Shown: piece by piece, positions 1 through 11,800 of the stretch
Numbering within the stretch: position 1 is the stretch's first letter
Layout: every line of letters begins with the position of its first letter
Assembly: GCA_949752745.1 (NCBI GenBank)
Contig: OX457028.1
Span: forward strand, 21,188,352 to 21,252,351
DNA length: 64,000 nucleotides
Direction: 5' to 3'
Origin: Protula sp. h YS-2021
Lineage: Eukaryota > Annelida > Polychaeta > Sabellida > Serpulidae
Notes under the pieces: model-generated
Database searches by the model: none
Told to the model about the DNA's origin: nothing
What the model saw: the letters and a program-made list of their open reading frames with translations, nothing else
Made by a program: the position numbers and the translations under genes

Positions 1-3000
1 ACAGAACTATTTCGAATAAACAAGAGCATGTTGGAGTCTGAATCATATAGCCTATGCAATCTCTTATATCGTATTGAAACATGGTTCTTTGGCGAAGCAT
101 GTGCTGATTTGTAAAGAGCCACACTTGGAGATTGGAAATCCCCAGTTTATTGAAATTATATGATGGATTTTGGCCTTATTCCTTTTCTTTAAGCCATGCT
201 AGCTTGTCCGACTAACTAGTTAGAGGATCAGATCTGGTCGAAACATATTTGGTAGGTCCAGCTGACCATCTTCTGCTTGGAAAATCATTTTGATATACGG
301 GTTTTGCCATTTAAGCCCGTACATGAACTCTACACACGCTCAGCATCATATGGTCCATTCCACGATCTAAAGTGTGGAGGCAATTAAACAGTGTTTCTTG
401 TACGTTTATCTAAACACATATCGTAGATGTGTTTCTATTTAAACTGTTTCGCATATATTCGGTTTACTGTGGGGTTTAATCATAAATTGACATTAAACTT
501 TCTTGCGGTGTCAGGCTTTTCTCTTCTGCTTTTATCAAAAGGTAAGAATATATTCTACTGGTGTCCATTTTCTGCTGGTTTGAACATCAAGTAGGCTCGT
601 GTTCGGGGAGAGGGAGAAGGGGAGGAGGGTAGGGTGTCTGTGCGTCTCTTAGTTTGCAGTGAAGAAATGAGGTCACAAATTTTGCAAACAGTACAGGGTC
701 AACAAGTCTTTGCTGCAAACTTTTAATAAGAGCATGTATTCGAAAGTAAGTATGGATTCCGTTTCTCAAAATTTTACATATAGTCACACGTCACAACAGC
801 TTTTTAGAACATCATATGAATAGACAGTAGCTTTGTGGCCAACAGTGTCAATTTATTTAGTATAAGTAGCCAGTATGATATTATTTATTAGAGCAGTGAA
901 TGCAGAAGATAGTTAATCATAGCATAAATTCCTGTTGAGACGAATAGCAAAATGGGGGCAATAAACGGGTAGTAATTTTTTTACGATTGCTTTATTGTAA
1001 AGTTGACCTGTTGCAAAATGTGACCATTTATAAACAAACCGGGGGGGGGATAATCTCGGGGGAAATAGTCCTACGGGGGAAATCATCCCGGGAGGAATTG
1101 TCGGGGGATTGTCTCGGGAGGAATTGCCCCAGACTTCAGACAAAAAAGGGAGCTGTTTCGGAACTGCACTCCGAGTCCAACAAAAAAGAGGGACCCCAAA
1201 TTTGTACACACACTTTTCGACGCACGTGTCTGCCCGGTTTTCGTTCTGTGATATCAGTGACGCGCGCTTTAGTTGCTCCTGTGCAGATGAACGTATAATT
1301 TTGTGAAAATGGTGCTTCTTTCATTAAATTTGAACACTTTGAGGTGAAATTTACAAAGTTGTCAGTGTTTGGTTAAAAACGAATATTTTTCAAGCCTGCC
1401 ACTAAGCGTTTAGGGCGTTTTTCAAAATTCGTGGACATACACGGTAAACAGTTTGTGCGGGAGTGCCCCCTTCCCCCTCCCCCACCCGTAAAAAATGATA
1501 CCGCTTATTAATAAAAAAACACTACATACATTAATAAGGTAAGTTAGCATATGAAACTAGCCTGATCTTGTGCTACTTCTGGACAAGTTAATTAATAGAG
1601 CAAGTTTATGTTTTACATGTGGGCTGTATATTTTACCAAAAAATCTCCTCAAAATAATGTGAAACTCGGAAAATCATCTCGGACTATTCGGTCTGCTTAC
1701 ACAATAGCGTGGAAACGTTGAACTGAAAAATAGTTATATATTACAGATATCAAGCTTCACAAAAACCAAAAGTAAGGCATAGTAGGGTTACATGAAACAG
1801 TCTAAAGAATATAATATATTTCTACTTCATTGAGCAGTCCTTTTTTCTATTATTATTTTGGCGGAGTTTATTAACCTCGTTTTGGCGCAAAGAGACCGTA
1901 AATACCACGAGAACGTAAACAGGAAATTCCGTTGGGTTAGAAATGTGGAATTTAAGCTATCAATAAAAAAAGGAATGAGATAACACATTCACTTGAACCT
2001 ATAGCTTGTGTGGGCGATAATCGGATAGTCTCAGTTCCTTATCTTTATGTGTGATTGACCACGGTGGTATTTTATACCCGGCATGGATATGATGAGCAGA
2101 ATAAAAGCAAGCTCCAGATGTAGTGTGGTCATCCAGAGAAAGGTCGGAAAGGATGACAGGATCATGTGCATGCTGGGGGAGGGGGAGAGGATGAGGGGTG
2201 GGGGTCAAGAGAGAGAAAATCCAGTCCCGGGGGGGGGGGCTCAACTTCATTTGGGGGTATTTGATTTTGGATAGCACTATAAAATGCTAACAACAGGCTT
2301 CGTTGAAATGTCTTCTGGAAATGAATAAATAAACAAATAAATCTATAAATAAATTTTTGTGGGTATTATATCTTGCTTGCTACTTCTATTCTTTTTATTG
2401 TTGAGTAACGTAATGTGAAGGCGTTGAGAGAATTTCCCCTGTTGAGTAAGCCCGCAGATATGAAAGGAAAACTATTTGACTTCGGCATATCTGCATTCCG
2501 CCATTGTTGTTTTGACACTTGGGTCACTACTTCAGATAAAACGCTCAAAAATTTCACCTGATTACTCATCGTATCTCTCTTTGAAAGACAAGATAACAAA
2601 TTATTGTATTTCCATTCTCTATATTCATTGCAGCAAACATTTTCTTTATGCTTAAACTTTGTTGCCTGATATTTTTAGCGGAATTGCCTGAAAATTCATT
2701 TACCCGTGTAATCAATTTTGACATTTGATAAAGAGTAAAGTATGCATAAGAACAGATTCTGTGCAGACAAAAAATGGAAAGCAGCTCAGCTATAATTACC
2801 AGGCTTCTTTGTACGAGCAACCTATGAATAGCCCCCCCCCCCCCACCCCACCCCCCCCCCCCCCCCTGCATACAGGCTTTTGTTTCTACACAGGAAAGTT
2901 CGCGGTAGTTCAGAGAAGCCTACGAATGGTCATCATGGCATGTTCAATGCGTGCTACCAGCACAAGACCTGTTCAAAGTCTATTTTTTTGTGAACCATAA

Positions 3001-4349
3001 ACCTGTTCACAATGAGTAGTGGTGTTCCTTATATTTACTGATAAAAATGTTACTTCCATATCTTTTTTTTTGAAATCAACACCTATATTTTAGAAAGTAA
3101 TTTTATATGCACTTATTCACCCCCGCCCCGGTCCCACTTATTGGTAATTTTAAACAGAGTGTGTCAAATCCTCACTTATTTTTCCCGTTAAAATGATTTA
3201 ACACTTTACTAACAGATTTATATCACATAAAACTGATCCGATCGATAGGTGAAACGCAAGAATATATTTTCCCTGGCCTAACATTAGGTGGAGCTGATCA
3301 ACATCTGTTGATGGGATTGTTATTTCTAAAGTCCGCCGACATGCTATAAATCAGCGCTAATTCAGCCATGACACACTAATTCAAAGAGAAATACAGTAAA
3401 GATAGAACAAGAATAGCTTATAAAAGACATAAAATAAAACAGCAAAATGACTCATAACATATTGATGACTCATGAAATGTATCTTCCATTATTATTCCGA
3501 ATTCATATTATTAGTTAGTTTGTTTGTGGGAGAAAGTGGGGGGCAAATGAGTCAAGTGTGTCTGTCCGTCCATATGGGCTTTCTTTGTCGCCTGGTTGTT
3601 CGGTGCAAGGACCTTTGTCTTCCATATGCCATATTCAACTGAAAAGCAGACATGTTGTATTTACAGGAACATTACGAATTGCTTGGGTTGAATGGCTTTA
3701 AGCAACAGGAAAAAATGGGTCATTTATTTTTAAATAAAACGAAAAGGAAAGGGTAAATATTCGGCTTGCCTTTCAGTCGTATGTTAGCAAAGTTTGCTAT
3801 ACAATGCATCGGAATATCAGAATATCAGAAATCCAAGTATACCACGGGTCCTACCTAGACAACCCCACTCCACCCCAGTTTGAGGATGTATTGGGCGGTG
3901 AGTGGAGAAAGGCAGGGTGTTATACCTTGGTCCTCAAGCAGCCTTCAGATAAGCAATCAGGTCAAAGATTACGGTAAATTTCGCGTAATGCAGTTGAACA
4001 GGTGGCGGCCTACATCCTACATCCCTCATAACACAGTGCTACGTTTGCCTTCACTTGTAGCTTTTTCCCGACAGTTTTCAAACGTGTGGAGTGCATGAAT
4101 CTGCTCTCACAATTCATTAATACGCAACCGTTGCGTTAATACTAAGGAACGCAGGTATACGGGGATATACTTGTTCCGCCCACACGAAAAATAAAGAACA
4201 TACCGGTATGGTTTTTTTATTTCCCATGATTTGAGTTCAATTCCACTGTCCTCCCAAAACTTCTGATACCACACCCATTATGCCACATGGAGGTCAATAG
4301 GGTAGGATACTTAATCCGCCACAACTGACGTAATTGCAACGTGGGTAAA
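1..4349. other. No gene recognised; non-coding with dispersed repeats
   Basis: I see no exon here that I can support. If the PDZ gene at 7323-7433 continues leftwards, this is its intron. It holds a C-run at about 2830-2866 and G-runs near 1041 and 2229. A block at about 1040-1490, ending in a C-rich stretch after 'gtggacatacacgg', resembles a block at about 14090-14345, so it is a dispersed repeat of unknown type. Confidence 0.5.
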
Positions 4350-5281
4350 GATCTCCATGATGCTGAGGCACAAGTACATTCACTTAGCAACAATGTGTGA
4401 TTATCTCCATGATGCTGAGGCAAAGGTACATTCACTTAGCAAAAATGTGTGATTATTTCCATGATGCTGAGGCAAAGGTACATTCACTTAGCAACAATGT
4501 ATGATTATCTCCATGCCATGATGCTGAGGCAAAGGTACATTCACTTAGCAACAATGTGTGATTATCTCCATGATGCTGAGGCAAAGGTACATTCACTTAG
4601 CAAAAATGTGTGATTATTTCCATGATGCTGAGGTATAAATGCGTTTCCTTAGCAATAAAATGTGATTACCTCCATGATCTTGAGGCAGAGCTCGGTGCAT
4701 CTACTTTGGAACAATGTGAGATTACCTCTATGATACTCAGGTATAAGTAAAATCACTTAGCAACAATTAATATATGATTGCTTCTATGATGCGTAGGCAT
4801 TAGTACATTCACTTAGCAACAATGTGTGATTACTTCCATGATACTAAGGAATAAGTACATTCACTTAGCACCAATGTGTGATTGCTTCCATGATGCTTAG
4901 GCATTAGTACATTCGCTTAGCAACGATTGTGATTACTTCAATGATACTAAGGAATAAGTACATTCACTTAGCACCAATGTGTGATTGCTTCCATGATACT
5001 AAGGAATAAGTACATTCACTTAGCACCAATGTGTGATTGCTTCCATGATACTAAGGAATAAGTACATTCACTTAGCACCAATGTGTGATTGCTTCCATGA
5101 TACTAAGGAATAAGTACGTTCACTCAGCACCAATGTGTGATTGCTTCCATGATACTAAGGAATAAGTACATTCACTTAGCACCAATGTGTGACTGCCTGC
5201 ATGAGGCTCAGGCACTAGGACATTCACTTAGCACCAATGTGTGATAACTTTCAGGACACTGAAGCATAAGTACATTCACTT
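4350..5281. repeat. 52-bp tandem minisatellite, about 18 copies
   Basis: The unit contains 'ttcacttagcaacaatgtg' followed by 'tccatgatgctgaggca' and repeats every 52 bases. The left copies are of one type (gatgctgaggcaaagg) and copies from about 4830 on are of another (gatactaaggaataag). The region from about 4930 to 5190 is the most uniform. One copy near 4513 carries a small 'catgc' insertion. No open frame runs through it. Confidence 0.9.
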
Positions 5282-5520
5282 AATTAAATTCGTAAAGATT
5301 TTTGGCTTAATTCGAAAAGATAGTTTTCTTTTGAAGAAGTCCTTGAGTAAAAAAGCGGGATCTTATCGCAGGACATACCCGACCAACCCAAATAAAAATT
5401 ATGTCAAAAAAATTAATATTAAGAACCGAACATTTGAATACACAAATGTATTTGGGAGTACACCCTCACCCCCCCCCCCCCCCCAACCTCTCACGTAGTA
5501 GAGGTATTTTAAACATAATA

Positions 5521-5694
5521 CAGTAATACCTGCCTACACCGGACAACGGGGGAACTGGCGGATTTTGTCCGGTATGGAGAGGTGTCCGGTATTTCAGTGG
5601 TCATGTAAACCAATGGGGAAAAAACGGGACTGAGAATTCTTGCCCGGTATTGGCAGTTGTCCGGTATTTCAGGGTCCAGAATGAGGTTTTACTG
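5521..5694. mobile_element. Short pogo/Tigger-like MITE, 174 bp
   Basis: The element starts CAGTAATACCTGC and ends with AGGTTTTACTG, imperfect terminal inverted repeats. It is flanked on both sides by TA, the target duplication expected for the Tc1/mariner/pogo superfamily. The inside repeats the motif 'tgtccggtat' three times. It has no coding capacity. Confidence 0.7.
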
Positions 5695-6038
5695 TACTGG
5701 AGCATATTATATTTGCGTTGGTGCGTCGGGGGAAAATCTCCTGTAGTTCTACGTCTGAATCTTAAAGCACAGGGGTTTAGAGTTATGGCAGGGATAAAGT
5801 AAATGAAAGAAATGACAAGTCTCTGGGAAGGGGGGGGGGGTGGGTCACTTGCTTTAAAATGTGTTACCTTGCGCGAAAATAAAAATGCAGTGGAGGGGAT
5901 ATTATGACAATCCAATTTCATTTTAATTGGAGGGTCTTATCATTCAGCACTTCCGCTTTATCCACTAAAAGGGGCAATTTTGGGACTGCAGTCTGCGTCT
6001 AACAAAAAAGGGGGGAGGGGTACATGTTGGTGAATGTG

Positions 6039-6203
6039 CAGTAAAACCTCCGATAGTGAACACCTTTAGTTTGTGGACAACCTCTGGTTAGTGAACACTA
6101 TTTCCCTTGAACTTCTCATTTCAATATGAAATAAATGTCTATTTAGTGGCTGTATCATAGGCATTTCAACTGGTTTAAAGCCTGTTCACTAGAGGTTTTA
6201 CTG
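6039..6203. mobile_element. Short pogo/Tigger-like MITE, 165 bp
   Basis: Perfect 12-bp terminal inverted repeats CAGTAAAACCTC and GAGGTTTTACTG bound 165 bp. TA follows on the right; the left flank is TG, presumably mutated. The ends match the element at 5521-5694, but the interior differs ('agtgaaca' motifs), so it is a related family. Confidence 0.7.
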
Positions 6204-6840
6204 TACTTTTGAACTGTTGGTGCTAGACTGGCTGTCGTTGCTTCGACTAATTGCACATCGCAGCGACGCCCGTATTCTTAAACATATTGTGAGGTGAACG
6301 GCCGAAACGGTGACTTTTGTCTCAATTTCATAGTCATCTTTAAGAGATCAAAGTTATCAGGGTAATAAAAAGAGTGTATTTTTTCAAACTTGGGCAATCC
6401 GTGAGTGCCACCCCTCCCGCCCCACTGGGATAGAGGGCTGGGGTGGAATTACGACAAAATATTTGAGCATAAGGGTTTCACTGTTTCAAGTCCCTGGAAG
6501 CCTTTGCATACATTTTGCCTTGTATTTCAAAAACTATTCTGCTGTTCACAACAAAGCTCTGGTGTCCTATTTTGTGATCTATGACGTCATATCTGTCTGC
6601 TGTAATTTGACTCGTTTTATTATTTATAGTAGTTTAGATGCAACTCTTGAAACGACTGGTTGTACTGCTTGGGCCGAAGTAAGTCGAGGAACTAATTTTT
6701 GATAAGGATTTCCTTTGCGCCCAGACGTTTTATCCCGGTATCAGTGTTGTCTGAGTCTAATTTCAATTCACATTGTATGTTATACGCAGTGTCGGTACAC
6801 AATGGCATATCTTTGAATAGTTTTTGTTGTTTGCGGTGTT

Positions 6841-6873
6841 CACCATCACCATCAACACCATCATCTTCACAGT

Positions 6874-6909
<36 letters not shown>

Positions 6910-6940
6910 TATCATCATCATCATCATCATCATCATCACT

Positions 6941-6982
<42 letters not shown>

Positions 6983-7083
6983 GTCATCATCATCATCATC
7001 ACCACTACCACCACCACCACCACCATCATCATCATCACCATAATCACCATCATCATCATCATCATCATCATCGTCATCATCAT
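6841..7083. repeat. ATC/CAC trinucleotide microsatellite
   Basis: About 240 bases of CAT/ATC repeats are interspersed with short CAC runs. The apparent open frames (poly-Ser, poly-Ile, poly-Met) are a consequence of the triplet repeat and are not taken as coding. Confidence 0.95.
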
Positions 7084-7322
7084 GAAAGCCCTCCCCCCCT
7101 GCCGTGGGGGTGGGGGTGGTAGACTCAAGTGCACTGAAGTCGCGATGAAGTACAAATATGTTCTACATGAGAGCGGTGCGAGAAGCAGGTACACAACACT
7201 TAAGACAGCCGGTCTATTATCTTAAATCAATAAATGCCAAGTACCGCCACTTTTCTTTTAATCAAAACGAAATATTTCAGTTGAAAAATCAATCAAAACA
7301 CATACATAAATAAATGACTTAC

Positions 7323-7433
7323 CCTTTGAATTTTGATTGGTTCTTTGTAATCCCTTCCTCCACCTATTCGAAACCCCCAAGGAATATCCTCGGAGTGGCG
7401 TTGTAGCCAGACGTTCTGTCCTAAAGTCATCAT
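7323..7433 (-). CDS. PDZ-domain protein, first coding exon (partial gene)
   Basis: The minus strand reads ATG at 7433 for 37 codons to AGG at 7323, then a strong donor (gtaagt, complement of 7317-7322). Residues 17-26 read IPWGFRIGGG and are followed by RDYKEPIKIQR. This is the carboxylate-binding-loop region at the start of a PDZ domain, where PWGFR.GG.D...P matches PDLIM (Enigma) and ZASP proteins. Those proteins also begin with the PDZ domain and bind alpha-actinin at Z-lines and stress fibres. An in-frame TGA lies directly before the ATG, which favours this start, or a short 5'UTR after a splice. The rest of the domain (the G.GD turn and second helix) must be in later exons to the left; I did not find it down to position 1. 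The PDZ assignment is fairly sure, the PDLIM/ZASP subfamily less so. Confidence 0.7.
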
Positions 7434-8709
7434 TCAAAGCTATCCGGATCAAGTAAATACAGAGAAAAGGTGTGAATGTTAACAAAGTTAGAAAAATACA
7501 CCAAAATCCAAGATGGCTTCCTTCATACTTTGCTTATCCATGGAAGATACCTACAGACTATATTAAAACAAGCGGCGGTAAAGGTTGGAGGAGTAAGAGC
7601 AAGGTTGTGGCTCTAACCTTTCTTTACCGTATCGCAAACAGCTGGTATAATGCGGCCTGTAGGCAAAAACAGAGCATCTGGAGAAGTTTGACTAATATCC
7701 CTATACTTTTCCACTGCGCTTGAGATCAGCAAACGTTTCTTAAGACTTCACTGCTAACGCTAAGGCTTTCCTCGAAATATCTTATCCAAAAATAGCTCAT
7801 ACAAATCTACTCTTAGCGGTTTGTTTCCCGGCTCCAGAACCTTCCAGTAAACAAAGATCCGTATGCACAATATGTCTGAGTTTAGTTGTTTAGGTTTTAG
7901 TCTACACTTTTCTCTTTCGCATATCTTGAGGTATTAGTCACTTATTAAATACTTAACACAGTTTCCTGGAGTTCTTTAATTTCTTTCACCACTTCCCATT
8001 GTGTTCGTTTAAAGTCGTGGTAAACCGTCTGCTAGACCAATTGTTTTTTTTCAAACTCTCAGGAATGTCACTTTTATACCTTGTGTAAAGAATTAATAAG
8101 GATATCCACACACTGATGCTGAGGAGCAAAAACACACACCACTTCATACAATGATTTCAGAGATTTTATATGATATTGCATAGCTTTGCTACGCATAAAA
8201 AACTACAGAAATTCCTTTAAAGCAGCTTTCATTGCAACCTCTATTCGTCAGCTAACAACGCTCAACATCTCCTACCGTGAAAATCCACCGAATAACGATG
8301 AATTGTTTTTCACTAATTCGTCGCTGCGGTATGTTAGTTTATTCTTATCAAATTTATTGGGAAAAATAACTGCTGGACATTTCTCGAAAGCGAAACGCTA
8401 TTAATAATGTTGAAATGACCTGATTGATGACAATCAATGACTAACCAAACAGTAGTCAGTTTTGGCGGGAACACGCCCTCGATTAATTGTTGTTCGATAA
8501 TTCAATGGTTTTCATCAATTAACCTCATCTAGATTGGCAGGTTTTTAAAATGCCAGACTAGATTAGTGCCACTGAACTGCGATATGATGTTTTACTGTTT
8601 CTAATTTATGCAAATGAAATTAAATACAGGAAATAAACATATTAAAGTGCAAGGCTATACTTTTTATTTAATCAATATTCTGCAGTACTGCTGCACTTTC
8701 AAAACTCTG
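7434..8709. other. Upstream of the PDZ exon; nothing recognised
   Basis: This would hold the promoter and 5'UTR of the minus-strand PDZ gene. I see no clear core promoter motif, exon or element. Confidence 0.35.
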
Positions 8710-8867
<158 letters not shown>

Positions 8868-11800
8868 TGTTTCTTGTTGAAATTAGTGGCGTATATTCAG
8901 GTATGCCTTCTACTATCACCTCACATATCCTAGACAAGCTGTGACAAGTGACGTGAAACTTATACCCAAATCATCCTAATAAATAATAATAGATAAAAAT
9001 ATTATCCTTACAGCAGTTGACTATGTGCGATATTTATTTTAGACGAAGACTTTGCTTATGTTGTCTGTTATTTGTTTATTTATTTATTTATTTATTAACG
9101 ATCCGAAATTCTTAGTTGGCAGCTTAATTGTTGATGCGTCTTCCGTTACACTTTTAGTGAATATGTCATAAGCAAAACATCACATTTTCTCCTTGCCTTT
9201 TATGGTAATTACTTTTTTTGTAAACCTTTATCAGCTGCAATTTCTAATCATGTGTTCAATATCTGGTGAACACTGGCGAGATGTAACTTAGTTCATTGAT
9301 ATGCAATATGGGAAATGTATGAAATAGGAACCACCCAAGCAGCTGACTCATTGCTGTGTGTATATTGATAAATGCATAAGACACAAAAAAGCTATTAAAA
9401 AATCATTTATACCCTCGAAGCCACCCTTATCGACGTTCCAAGTAGTGATTTGTTTCTGTTCAGGTTGTCATAACCCCCTCCTCTCTAATACTTGGCTTGA
9501 TAACTTAATTTTCTTTCTCTTTGTTCAGTTATATCTATGTTAACAAAGTTTTCTCTATATGAGATAAAGAAATGAATGCGGTTTAAATAAGGTATGTCGA
9601 AATTCAAGACAGCCTCGCTGCAACGCCTCCTCCTCCCCCCCCCCCCCTTCACCTGCCCTAGGAATTAAAAGTGGGCAAGTAGGAAATGCCGTGTAAAAAT
9701 TAGCTGCGTTTACTATAATCTGAGATATTTCTTTGGAATAAATATTTGGTCCGTCTGTATTGTACTTGACTTTAACCCTTGAAGAAATTTCGACTGCTTA
9801 AGTGTCACAAAGTTCATTTTACAATCATACTCTTACACAAAATCAACAAAAGCCTTTTTGCTTAATTAAAAAAATGAGGTGACGGTTAAAATGCCAAGCC
9901 TGTCGCGTTTCGATGTACAGATAGTGTATTCTACCCTTGCATCAGTCAGATCGTGGTAGGTGTGATGCGTTTTTTTTTCTCCATTTTTTCTGCTTGCATA
10001 ATAAGGTTCATGAATATTATCCGGAATCAAATCAGTTAAAACTGGTAAACAATAAGTAATAATCTTTGAAGTTTGCTAGATGACTGGTCACTAAGATGGC
10101 GGAACCGACGCAAACCGTTCAGGGTATTATTAACGTGGAATTTCTGGCCTTTTGGTTGCCATTTATCAACAAATCGATCACAGTTTGTTTTTCGTCGAAT
10201 CAATACATGTATAGCAGACACAGCACATGAAATCTCTTCGCCCGTGTGTGTTAATAAAATGCAAAAAAAAAAAAAAAAAAAATGACGTCCGAACATCCAT
10301 CAGCCAAACTGTCAAAGCTGGCTCACTCTTGCCGTATTGTGGCATTAAACCAGCCAGTGCAGAAACAGTAAAACCCATAATGCCAGTGATTTAATCTAAA
10401 AATAAACTCATTCTTTTAAAATCGCTTGTTCAAAAGCCATCTTTCATATTATTTATAAAATAGACCACTGTAGTTCTATTATGTTTCATTTGTTACACAG
10501 CTTGCGTTCGACTACTTGGTTTTCGTCCAAATGTCAAGTTCAAAACAGCGATTCCCTTTTTAATGTTTAACAGGTAAACAGTTACTGATTCTGCAGAAGA
10601 ACAAATAACGCACAAACACAACCCTCAAGTGTCCGACGCAAGTATCTTCGATTTCTTTGCATTTATATATTGCAATTTATGACACTCGGCGTTTTCTGAA
10701 GTGCTCCCAAAAATCCTTCAGTTTGGATCAACACGTAACAACTAAACGTAAATACCAATAAAAAATTCCTCTGCTTTCTGTGAATAGATAGATCTATGTC
10801 AAGAATTGTGATCTTTTTATACCTATATCAATGACATATTCAAGCTTCAGATTATCCTCCTATAATCTAATGTGCAAGATTGCATGACTCCTTTAGGTGA
10901 CTACGGAAGGGGGATGGCGAGATTGGGGTGGAAGGAGAGTCTAATGTTTTATTCCATGTTCATTAATAATTCATAGTTCTATGGTACATACTGGCTAATT
11001 ACACAATTCACCATCAGACAGCTAACGTTGACCACATTTTTTTGTCTACACGCAAAGTACTTCAATCTCACCTCACCTAACTAGTAAATCAAGCGAACAG
11101 TTAATTATGCCGTTGTGCTAGAGAGTCAGAAAGAGCTATCGCCCAACCAGCTCCAGCGCCCGCAGACAAAAGCAACATATCCTGACAGATATACGCAGCA
11201 TACAAACGAGAAACGTTTGAAAGTGATAGACATGCAGCAATAATTTCTAATATATCAATCACACACTGAAGTTCTCTTTATTTGCTTACTCTTTATTTAT
11301 TCATTTTTTTCATTCGAGCGATGAGTATTTTGTAGCGCATGATGAATAAACTTGATAAATGCCCCTGTAGATTTGTTTGTGAATGTCGGTTTTCGGAGAC
11401 GGGGGTGCTTCAAAAACAAGTTAAGGAGCACAAACACACCTTTGCATTAGAAAACCCCTCTCAATGAAACAGGTCTCCATAAGCCATCCATATAATTGAC
11501 AAGAGGGTTGTAGGGTTTACAACTCTCTCCGAAAATCTGATTTTGTTGAACTCCCTCCTCCCATGTGCCCCTTGAAGTTTTTGTTTTAAAATGTACTGAC
11601 TGATATTTATAAACCATTACAAGATTTGTTCAGGAGGGGGTTGCAAACCAACAACCCCCTTGTCAATGACATAGTGGATTTCGGACACATTTTCAAAACG
11701 ATTTCCTCGTCTTTTCCCACTTCTCCACACGTTACCTCCGATTTTTGAAATGACACCACTGGGGGGGGGGGGGGTAGGGTAAAAATCAGACCAAGTCAGC

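Noticed and set aside
4221..4340. B-box-like 'gagttcaattcc'
   Set aside because: No matching A-box and no cloverleaf could be drawn.
6763..7225. Open frames rich in Ser, Ile or Met
   Set aside because: They are produced by the ATC microsatellite, with different homopolymers in each frame.
10095..10230. ATGGCGGAACCG start with about 40 codons
   Set aside because: Good start context but no donor, no homology and no continuation.
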